A DNA stretch of 64,000 nucleotides from Tipula vernalis (taxonomy: Eukaryota > Arthropoda > Insecta > Diptera > Tipulidae). A model generated the notes under the pieces. That model made no database searches. It was not told where the DNA came from and was given only the letters and a program-made list of their open reading frames with translations. The stretch's first letter is position 1. The number at the start of each line of letters is the position of its first letter. The stretch is from assembly GCA_958295665.1 (NCBI GenBank), contig OY282558.1, positions 328,201,106-328,265,105 on the forward strand, read 5' to 3'. Shown piece by piece: positions 1 to 8,859 of this stretch. The translations under genes and the position numbers were made by a program.

Positions 1-257
1 TATCCAATCCTTCGGTTTTGTTATATGTAAAAAAGGTGTACGATGGCTGCCTGGCCAGGGGCGGATATCACACTAATAAACTTATGTGGTTATCGATGTG
101 GCGCCTTTCTTTACTGGGTGAATATTGTTATGTTTGGCTTCATGAAAAGCTGAATATGATGGTACATATTTCCTTGGTGAGGGAGAGTTATGGTGTCGTG
201 TTGTAACATGGGTATAGTGGTGTGGTATTCACATTTAAAATACGGGAGACTTAATGC
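1..257. other. Unassigned sequence before the first PLE
   Basis: I recognise nothing in this stretch. It is followed by a short (AATC)n run at about 270-291, which marks the junction where recognisable Penelope-like coding sequence begins. The 5' part of that element is therefore missing. Confidence 0.4.
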
Positions 258-886
258 TTGATCGTACATTTAAATCAATCAATCAATCAAAACATACCAG
301 TTACTGAAACAATAAGAATCATTAATAATCTACAAATAGAAAATGGAGTTGACGTGAGAAAAGTCAGTGAAGCCATTGTTTTACTAAATGAAATAACCAG
401 GCAAAACTATTTTCAACATAACCAAACATTTTATAGACAAAATGAAGGTCTACCAATGGGAAGCCCCCTATCTGGTACACTAGCTGATATTTATCTAAAC
501 TTTTTTGAGGTAACTTATATACACAACAACCGCAACCAATATAAAAACAACCTGATATATTAGCATCGATACGTTGATGACATCATAATATCATTTAAAG
601 TCACACAAAGGCAAATAGACAATTTACACCCCAACATAAAATTCACATTGGAAACCGAAACAAATAAAACAATCACTTTTTTGGATCTAACAATACAAAA
701 TATTGAGGGACATCACATTTTTAAAATATTCAAGAAAGTAACACAAACAAACCACATAATACACAACAGTTCTTATCATCCATTCCAATATAAAATATCA
801 GCATACAGCCAAATGATACATAGAGTCAACAGCATTCCAATGCACAACACCGATTACTTTGAAGAATTAAAAACTATCATTAACAT
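258..886 (+). pseudogene. Penelope-like element reverse transcriptase, 3' part of the RT domain
   Basis: This is the core of a PLE reverse transcriptase, which copies the element RNA onto chromosomal ends or nicks. Seen: GLPMGSPLSGTLADIYLNFFE-type motif near 445-510, then a TAG at 561-563, then YVDD (catalytic aspartates) followed by DDIIISF in the same frame. The motif KFTLE..N..ITFLDL (about 640-690) and the SYHP/K stretch are typical of PLEs. A stretch between YVDD and the LHPNIKFT motif looks shorter than usual, so a small internal deletion is likely. The frame stays open up to 886 and is broken there by a 4-kb insertion, then continues at 4917 with the endonuclease. The in-frame stop and missing N-terminus make it a pseudogene. 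Family call is firm; clade within PLEs is not. Confidence 0.85.
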
Positions 887-1462
887 ATGAGTGTGAAGAT
901 TATACTAAAAAAAAAAATAACAAAAAAATTACACTGTTAAATTAGCTATTTTCCAATTGGAATTTAAATTATATGAAAATTTAAATTTTTTGTAATTTTG
1001 GATTTTTCGTACCACCAAACAGATTATTTTCATCAGAAAACTAGGTTCTTTTCATCGTTTTCAGATAGCTGGACCATCTGTTTATATCGTTAACCAAAAG
1101 CATCCAATTGTGTTGAACATTACTATATTTCAGATAATTTAAATTTGACTGATTTTTGATGGTTTAAATAATTATTTAGCGCCGATCCTGGAAATGTCCC
1201 GAAGGCCCCGCACATTTCTCAGAATAGCTAAGGCCATATAGCGGTCAATGTCACCAAGCCGACCCAATTATGATGAACTATAATATATTTCACAGTTTTT
1301 GGATTTTTTATATCGCCAACCGCAGAGATGTCCACAAGGTCTGGCCCATATTTTCGGATAACTTGGCCATGTGCCAGTCTACGTGGTCAACCTTATCCAA
1401 TTGTGATGATCTATACAAAATTTAGAATTTTTAATAATTTTATTTGTTTTAAAAATTAATTT
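887..1462 (+). repeat. Left terminal inverted repeat
   Basis: Mirror copy of about 4300-4908. Landmarks shared by both arms are the GCGCCGATCCTGGAAATGTC-type block (about 1180-1200 versus 4600-4622), the block about a CATCCAATTGTGTT (1086-1100 versus 4690-4703) and the CCACAAGGTCT block near 1330. Confidence 0.85.
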
Positions 1463-1554
1463 TTAAATTGAGGTCAGCTTATTATAGACAAATTTTATTA
1501 AAATTAAAACTAAAATATATAATTTAGTTTTTTAAGTTTTTATTTATTTATTTC

Positions 1555-1595
1555 CTAATATTTCGACCGTTTGGTCATAATCATAGGAGTTAAAA
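1555..1595 (-). ncRNA. Hammerhead-like remnant downstream of the second PLE
   Basis: On the - strand a stem GACC/GGTC (1573-1576 with 1565-1568, loop AAAC) is followed directly by GAAA, and preceded by ATGATTAT in place of CUGANGA. This is the place, relative to the gene end, where PLE hammerheads occur. The core is degenerate and no clear GUC triplet follows. Confidence 0.35.
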
Positions 1596-2163
1596 CTGTA
1601 ACAAATAAGATAGAGAATTACAATTATTTAGAACACTATTGAGCTTTAGAAAATTTTTTTAAAAATTCTTTAAAGAAAAATGAAAATACAATTTACTATT
1701 TTAGGTTACATACCTAATATTATAAAAATAAAACTTCCTTGCCTTTAATCACACATGTATCAATATTATTTTTAATTACAAACGTTTTTTTTTAAAGGAA
1801 TTTTTTACCTTTAATTTCGTTTAAAGAAATCCTTATCATAAAAACTGATCGTCGTAATTCAAAACAAAACTATGTGATGAAAAAAACGGGAACTACTATT
1901 TTTACATGTTTTGTTGTTGGTAAATCAGCAAAATTTTTTACACTGTAGTCATTCAGTGATATGATAAGAATTTTCTTAAATAGGAACATGAATTCGTATT
2001 AAATATTGTTGGATCAGGATAAGTGATTCATGTCAAATTAAAAACATTTGTGAAATGGTACAAAAAGTTTTATGTTTGTTATAATGAATTATGTTGTAAA
2101 AGGCTGAGAAAATTGTTTTGTAAATTTCTACAGTCAGTTTTATAATTAACACTATTACTGTTT

Positions 2164-3840
2164 TTGACACATTTCTTTAAAACATCTTTTTTGTTTATTA
2201 AGTTCAAAGTCTATAATGGTAGCTTCGTCGAACAAGATATTTTTCTCACATTCACGTGTTTGCATAATGCTGACCGGTATTGTGTGATATGGTTTCTATT
2301 TTTATTTGTAAATTTTACATCACTTTGGTGTTGTTTGACACTCGTAGTGATTGTCTTGGAAGTTTCACCAATATAACATTTTCCACAGTCACATGGAATC
2401 TTGTAAACGACACCTGCTCTCTTTTCTGTTGGGATTTTATCTTTCATTTGTTTAAATGAATTGGTTAATGTATTGTTAATTTTTGTAGCTATTTTGGTGT
2501 TGTAATTTGGTCTGTGTAAAGATTTCTTAATCTTTTCTGTTAGGTTTGGTATGTAAGTTAACGATCCACATATTGTTTTCTTGTTTGTATTTGAATTTTC
2601 TGATTGGTTATATAGGTTTCTATTCCTGTAGGTATATAAGCTTTTAATAATAAGTTTTTTTATTAGAATTTTAGGATAATTATTCTTTTGTAAAATTTTG
2701 TAAATTGTTGTTTTGTTTTCTTCCCTATGAGTGGTGTCGCTTAGATGGAAAACACGTTTAATAAACGTTTCAGCGACATTGATTTTCATCTGATAGGGGT
2801 GAGAAGATTGAAAATTCAACATTCTGTTGGATGAAATATTTTTGCTAAACCAGTTAGTTGTTAATTTGTTGTCCTTCTTTGTTATTTCTATGTCAAGAAA
2901 AGCAATGTTATTGTTAACTTTATTTTCTATTGTGAATTTTATTTTGTGATGGAAAGAGTTGAACATATTTAATGTTTCTTCTATGGTATGTTTATGTAGA
3001 ATTAATAAAAAATCATCAACATATTTCATAATTAGGGATGGTTTTCTTGACAGTTTAGGTAATACTATTTTCAGTAATTTTTCTAAAGTAATATCTAATA
3101 AAATTGGCGATAAGGGGTTGCCCATAGCCAAGCCGAAAAGTTGTTTGTAAATTTTATTATTGAATTGAAAATAATTATTTTCTTTTGTACATGTATCAAA
3201 AACTTTAAGAAACATTGTTCTTGTGCATGGTATGTTATCTTTAATTTCATTCCATCTTTCTAGTATTGCATTCCTAGCGGTATCTATAGGTATGTTCGTA
3301 AATAAGGATACCACGTCAAATGAAACTAATACTTCATTATCTTCTAGGGTTAGAGCATCTAAGGCTTATTTTAAACTAAATGAGTTTTTTATATTGTATG
3401 GGCTATGTTCATTTAATGGTTTAAGAAAATTTATTAATTATTTAGATAGATGATAAACAGGTGAAGTAATTGTTGACACAATGGGTCTTAGGGGTATTCC
3501 TATTTTATGTACTTTAGGAAGGCCATATATTCTGCGAGGTACTGGAGATATTACTTTTAACGCTATTTTTTGTTGTCTATTAATAGTTTTATTTTCGAAT
3601 AATTGGTCAATTAGTTTATTTACTTTTTTTGACGTTGAATCTGTCGGGTCATTATTTATCTCGGTATATGTGGATTCATCGGAAATTAAGTTATCCATTT
3701 TTAAAATATAAGTTTCTTTCTCTAATACAACGGTTTTGTTCCCTTTGTCTGACCTAGTTATAATTATATTAGGATTAGATTTTAAGAAACACTACATATT
3801 CAATATCTGCTAGGATTTCTATTGTATTAATATATTTGTT
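2164..3840 (-). pseudogene. Second Penelope-like element: reverse transcriptase plus GIY-YIG endonuclease
   Basis: Reading on the - strand from about 3840: a DKGNKTVV motif, then YGLPKVHK..PLRPIVS (about 3470-3540), then SFDVVSLFTNIPID (about 3300), GLAMGNPLSPIL (about 3120) and YVDDFLLIL (about 3020) as the catalytic core, FLDIEIT, and the GIY-YIG nuclease GVVYKIPC..CGKCYIGET near 2360-2410. The order is the standard PLE layout and almost the whole protein is present. Lesions: a stop or frameshift between about 3438 and 3314. It lies inside the inverted-repeat element and is antisense to the outer PLE. Its sequence differs clearly from the outer PLE, so it is a different family rather than a duplicate. 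Confidence 0.85.
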
Positions 3841-3939
3841 ATCTGGTGGTAGGTTAAAATTAGGGCCAAAACTTAGTAGAGTAAGGAATTGTTTGGTATT
3901 TCTAAATTGGGTAAATTGATAACATCAGATCGATTAAAA

Positions 3940-4908
3940 TTCATATTACTCATATTAAATTCTAAAAATTGTTGTATCTCCGATCACAGAGATGTTCACA
4001 AGGTCTTGCCTATATTTTTGAATAACTTGGCCATATGCCAGTCTACGTGGCCAATCTTATCCAATTGTGATGAATTATACTATACTTCACAGAATTTAGA
4101 ATTAGGCAAGACCTTGTGGACACCTCTGTGATTGGAGATAAAACAATTTTTAAAACAAATAAAATTATTAAAAATTCTAAATTCTGTAAAGTATAGTATA
4201 GTTCATCACAATTGGATAAGGTTGACCACAGAGACTGGCATATGGCCAAGTTATCCGAAAATATAGGCAAGACCTTGTGGACATCTCTGTGATCGGAGAT
4301 ACAATTTTTAAAACAAATAAAAATATTAAAAATTCTAAATTCTGTGAAGTATAGTATAGTTCATCACAATTGGATAAGGTTGACCAAGTAGACTGGCACA
4401 TGGCCAAGTTATCCGAAAATATGGGTTAGACCTTGTGGACATCTCTATGGTCGGCGATATGAAACTTTTAAATAATGGAATATTATTAAAAATTTCAAAA
4501 ACTGTGAAATATATTATTATAGTTCATCATAATTGGATCGGCTTGGTGACATTAACCGCTATATGGCTTAGCTATTCTAAGAAATGTGCGGGGCCTTCGG
4601 GACATTTCCAGGATCGGCGCTAAATAATAATTTAAACCATCAAAAATCAGTCAACTTTTAAATTATACGAAATATAGTAATGTTCAACACAATTGGATGC
4701 TTTTGGTTAACGATATAAACAAATGGTCCAGCTATCTGAAAACGATGAAAAGAACCTAGTTCCTGATGAAAAAAATCTGTTTGGTGGCACGAAAAATCCA
4801 AAATTACAAAAAATTTAAATTTTCATTTAATTTAAATTCCAATTGGAAAATAGCTAATTTAACAGTGTAATTTTTTGTTATTTTTTTTTAAATAAACTTC
4901 ACACTCAT
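3940..4908 (-). repeat. Right terminal inverted repeat with three extra 150-bp units
   Basis: The outer part (about 4300-4908) pairs with the left arm. Inside it lie additional copies of one unit that contains ATCCAATTGTGATGA and CACAAGGTCTTG: one unit in + orientation (about 3976-4110) followed by two in - orientation (about 4105-4262 and 4262-4430). The array is therefore itself inverted. Such expansion inside the arms is a hallmark of foldback-type elements. Confidence 0.75.
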
Positions 4909-4916
4909 ATTAACAT

Positions 4917-5519
4917 TGCTGATATGAACGGATTCAATCCAAACATTATTCACCGATTAAACACCAAAATAGTAACCAAGATGCAACAACAAAATTTAAC
5001 CACTTTACATGTTGATGAACAAGAAAATAAAAGATACATCACAATAGATTACAATGAACACACTAGCAGCATATTAAACAAAATTTTAAAAAATTATGGC
5101 TACAATATCGCGTACAAAACAGACAACACTAATTGAGAGCTATACAACAAAACGAAATTGACAGCGGCATATACAAATTAAAATGTAATGATTGCCCAAA
5201 ATATTATATTGGCCAAACAGGACGTATATTCAAACAACGATTCAGCGGACATATACATGAAGCCAACAATACCCATAAAACCACAAAATGTAATTCAAAT
5301 TTTGCACAACATTTATTAACCGAGAAACATACATACACGGATTTTGAAACAAATTTACACATTCTTCATAGACTTCAAAAGGGCAACAAAATGGACAGAA
5401 TTGAGGAATATGAAATATACAAACGGCGGAATGATCCACTCATGTTAAACGACAAAATTAATTCAAAAACAAATAAAATTTTTCATTTAGCAATCCAAAA
5501 CAAGATGTCGTTTACATAA
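4917..5519 (+). pseudogene. Penelope-like element C-terminus with GIY-YIG endonuclease
   Basis: This is the continuation of the PLE gene interrupted at 886. The first part (to about 5136) is the linker after the RT. A frameshift near 5130 then shifts to the frame holding the GIY-YIG nuclease: SGIYKLKC..CPKYYIGQTGR near 5165-5225, followed by F..RF..H and an N..FAQHLL..H motif. The spaced cysteines before YIG are the CCHH-like insertion usual for PLE nucleases. The domain nicks DNA to prime reverse transcription (known for the family). It ends at a TAA at 5517-5519. Lesions: the 4-kb insertion upstream and one frameshift. No intact product is possible. Confidence 0.85.
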
Positions 5520-5590
5520 AAAGCGAAAAAATAAAACAACAAAAAATATGACACCATAATCAACAAAAAAAAAAAAAATTCATCAATAGA

Positions 5591-5630
5591 ACAAGAACTG
5601 AAAAAGGACGAATGTCCGAAACCGGTCTTG
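5591..5630 (+). ncRNA. Hammerhead-ribozyme-like motif of the PLE 3' region (degenerate)
   Basis: Seen: CTGA at 5598-5601, a 4-bp stem GGAC/GTCC (5606-5609 with 5614-5617) closed by GAAT, then GAAA, a minimal CC/GG stem III and GTC ending at 5627. This order (CUGA, stem II, GAAA, short stem III, cleavage triplet) is that of the type I hammerhead ribozymes known in Penelope-like elements. The conserved G of CUGANGA is replaced by A and stem I pairing is poor, so it is probably inactive as a monomer. Confidence 0.5.
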
Positions 5631-5639
5631 ATTTTTTTA

Positions 5640-7060
5640 AAAAAATAAATAATATAGGTTTTGCACTCCAAATTCAACCGTTTACAAATCAGGTTCACCA
5701 ATTTACAATTCAAATTCATCTTTATTCAAAACAATTTATCCTTTTCCAAAGCAAATTCGCCTTTATCCAAATCAAATTCAGCTTTATCCAAAACAAATTC
5801 ATTATTTTCCAAATCAAATTCATCATTTATGAAAATATCACATTAAAATTAAAACCATCGGATTGAAGTCCTTTGACTCTCTTATAATTCTTATTTAGAC
5901 TTTTTGAGATTCTTTGTGACCAATATTTTTGAGATTATTTCGAAATTCAGTGATGAACCAGTAAAAACTTAATTGTTTGTACTGGTAAGCGGGAGGGAAC
6001 CTAAACTTGCCTGGCACTCTAAATGTCTAATTCCCAATAAAAATTCTACATTTCAAAAATGTTGTAAAAATTTTCTAAATATCAGCATTCTTAAATTTGA
6101 CGAATTTCTAAGTTATACTAACTTTAAAGATTTAGATCTTTAAACTCACATTTTCCATATTTGCTTTCGCAGATCCGCTAAATATTCCAAACTCCAGAAA
6201 TCTTAAATTTCATAAAATCCTTATTTAAGCTTCTAAGACTTTTCGCTTTCTAAATTCCTGACACTTAGGGTGAATTTTAGAGTGAAGTTCAGCGTTAGTT
6301 TTAGAGAGGGTTTTCCAGTGAATTTTAGAGTGATTTCTTGGGACGGTTGAATTAAAGGGTATATTTTAACGTGAATTTTAAGTAAAATTTTAGGGTTAAT
6401 TTTATATTGACTTGTAGGTTGAATTGGTTGACTTGAGTGAAATTCAGAATTAATTTGTCGTAATATTAGGAAGAATTTTAAAGTAAATTTATGATTAATT
6501 TGATAGAGCATTTGGATTGATTTTAGTTTAAATTTTAGGATGAACTTAAGGGCCTTAGTTGTACGATCAAGTTACAACGCACCGTAGTTTTAATCAAAAT
6601 TTAAAGGTGAATTTTTAGTTAACAAGACATTATATGGTAAATTTGGGAATGAATTTTAAGTTGAATTTAGATCAATTTGGGATCCATTCTACAGTGAATT
6701 TTACGATGACATCTAAGGTGAAGTTTTTAATCAATTATAGACCGAATTTTATTCCCATATTATAGTAAAAGTTTATTTATTATATGTGTATATTAGCTTG
6801 TTATTTTGTACCTAAAGTTTTATTACAGTAAATTTACTAAATAAAATAAATTATGTTGGTTTTATATCATCTACGGTTGAATATGATTTGGAAAAGGATG
6901 AATATATTTTGGATAAAGGTGAATTTGATTTGAATAAAGGCGAATTTGATTTGAAAAAGGATGATAATTTTTTGGATAAATGTGAACTTGATTTTGAAAA
7001 GGATGATTGTGTTTTTAAAAGGCTGAATTTTAAGTGCAAAACCTATAATATATCACAAAA
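5640..7060. repeat. Inverted arms made of degenerate 18-20 bp minisatellite units
   Basis: The segment 5650-5845 (ATAGGTTTTGCACT, then units built on TTTATCCAAATCAAATTC) is an inverted copy of about 6870-7045 (units built on GAATTTGATTTGGATAAAG, ending AGTGCAAAACCTATA). Between them, 6240-6740 carries another degenerate repeat built on GTGAATTTTAG. No protein can be supported; the open frames here are by-products of the repeats. It could be a foldback-like or nonautonomous DNA element of unknown family. Confidence 0.6.
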
Positions 7061-7497
7061 AGAAAGTTAATTGTTTCTAATTAATTAGTTTTATGTAAAT
7101 TCATTTATTTATGTGTTTTCATATAATAAAAGGAAAATAAACTTTATAAATGTTTATTCATTTAAAATGATTACTAAGCATAATCAATTATTTTAGCTAA
7201 ACAAAAATTTAAAATAATTTAATCAATAAATAGCAAACTGATTCATTTGTTTGCCAAATTGTTACGCGAATCTAATATGGAATGGTTAATATTTCTTTTC
7301 GAAACAATTAGCAAATAAGGAACGATCTGCAAAGTAAATACATTAATTACAAAAATAAAGATAATAAAAGAAGTAACAAACATAAAAGTGAAATTACAAG
7401 CTTAATATTTGTTATGAGCAATTAAAAAAAACAAAGAAAAATATTTGTCATAATTCATTACTAACAAACATCTTTAGGTTAAATATTAATATTCTCT
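7061..7497. other. AT-rich noncoding stretch
   Basis: I see no gene, repeat structure or signal here. Confidence 0.5.
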
Positions 7498-7775
7498 GAT
7501 CCTAGAGTTCTGGCTAATTGGACACATACATAATGAAGTAACTAGAAGCTATCCCAATATCAAAAAATACCTCCCCTATTTTTGCGGATCGTCAGGCTTA
7601 TAACTCCATTTCGTACTATATCATTCTAAACAAAAATTGGTTAAACAGAAAATTCTGTGCATCCAATCCTAGAGATTTTACCAATTGGCCACATACATCA
7701 TGAAGGAACTAGAAGTTATCCCAATATCAAAAAATACCTCCCCTAATTTTGCGGATCATCAGGGGCTTACAACCC
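7498..7775 (+). repeat. Two direct copies of a satellite-like unit (period about 167 bp)
   Basis: Copies start near 7498 and 7665. Shared blocks include ATCCTAGAG, CCAATATCAAAAAATACCTC and TTTTGCGGATC. The copies are about 85-90% alike by eye. Confidence 0.7.
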
Positions 7776-8115
7776 AAGTAACATTTCGAAGCAAATTAAT
7801 CTCTGATTTTTCTCTGAATGGTTGGCTAATAGGCACAGTTTGCTATAGTATGAGTACTCTTTTATAGCAATTCAGAAGAAATTCAGAACTAAGTGGAGGC
7901 AAAAACCCTTCTGAATTGCTTCTGAAAAACAGCAAATGAGTGCTCAAGCAAACTAGTTTGCTAGTGCTATAAATTGCATAATTTCTGAATTAGAGAAAAA
8001 TCAGAGAAAAATTTGCCTAATTTTTTCGCTGAATAAGTTCTGAACCATAGCAAAATCGTAGAAAAACCAGAGAAAAATTTGCCTAAATTTTTTTCTGAAT
8101 AAGTTCTGAATTATA
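7776..8115 (+). repeat. Repeat block with 66-bp tandem pair and inverted copy
   Basis: CAGAGAAAAATTTGCCTAA..CTGAATAAGTTCTGAA occurs at 8002-8044 and again at 8068-8112. An inverted version (CTCTGATTTTTCTCTGAAT) lies near 7800. The arrangement suggests a small nonautonomous DNA element, without identified ends. Confidence 0.5.
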
Positions 8116-8297
8116 AGATAAATATGATCTCAAAAGTTTGCTTATTTTTTCAAAAAATATATTTAAAGTTTTTTATTAACATTTTTTATATTTCGGCCAC
8201 TTCTTTTTAAATTTATATTGCTTTTTAGTCTATAAATGTTAATTTCTATTAATTTACGATTCATTGAAATATTATTAAATATACTTACTTTTATATG

Positions 8298-8352
8298 TGT
8301 TCCTTAACCGGATTCGAACCTAGGATCTCCTGCATATGAAACCAGCACCTTT
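8298..8352 (-). repeat. tRNA-like (SINE?) sequence, 3' half, split by a LINE
   Basis: On the - strand this reads a B-box-like GGTTCGAATCC (8318-8308) preceded by a tRNA-like stretch. The missing 5' half, with an A-box-like GAGTGGTTAAGG, is at about 13609-13625, on the far side of the LINE. Joined through the 16-bp duplication it looks like a tRNA gene or the head of a tRNA-derived SINE. I could not fold it into a clean cloverleaf. Confidence 0.55.
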
Positions 8353-8859
8353 TTTTTTCAATAAATTCTTTATTTTGAGCTTTAACGTTTACATCATTGT
8401 TGACAAAAGAATATTACAAGAAATTTCAAGATCTATTTTACAATTTTGATGGCCTCTGATCTCAATGGATTCTCAGGCCCGTTATATATTCCTGATTATG
8501 AATTTTTTTTTATAAGTCTGAATCATTTAATGCTTAACATATAATATTTTAATATTTTTTTTTTGTATTGTTGGCATAAAATTTGCTCTATAAAACATTG
8601 GCATTTACTTTAAATTATTCAAAAAAAATGTAATACTTATTTTATATTTTACATCTGTTGTAACCACCAATATTTTGTTTTTTTGTTCTGATATTGTTGT
8701 TGTTCGATCCTTTTAAATGCCATACTAAATCTCATATAGTTCCCCGGGTTCGAGAATTTTGCTGGGTCAAACCCCTTCTCATTCGGTCTTCTGGCTACAT
8801 GATAAATTAATGGAATTTGAATTTCGTCTTGGATGTATCCAAGTTTATCTAGTAGGATG

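Larger units (their letters stand above)
879..4916. mobile_element. Long-inverted-repeat (foldback-like) element with 8-bp target duplication
   Basis: The element spans 887-4908. It starts ATGAGTGTGAAG and ends with the reverse complement CTTCACACTCAT. It is flanked by a perfect 8-bp direct repeat ATTAACAT (879-886 and 4909-4916). The inverted arms run about 887-1460 and about 4300-4908 and match through most of their length, with small indels. The right arm is extended by 150-bp repeat units. Long arms with internal repeat units resemble Foldback/Galileo-type DNA elements. An 8-bp duplication fits hAT- or P-like transposases, but no DNA transposase is seen, so the superfamily is unknown. The interior holds a PLE on the - strand. 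Removing the element plus one duplication (4030 bp) puts the host PLE frame back in register. Confidence 0.8.

Noticed and set aside
5612..5866. Open frames rich in F, I, Q and N or S, F, K in the 5.6-7.0 kb region
   Set aside because: They are translations of an 18-20 bp minisatellite in several frames on both strands, without any gene signal.
8298..8352. A functional tRNA gene
   Set aside because: Only half is present on this side of the LINE, and I could not fold the joined halves into a standard cloverleaf.
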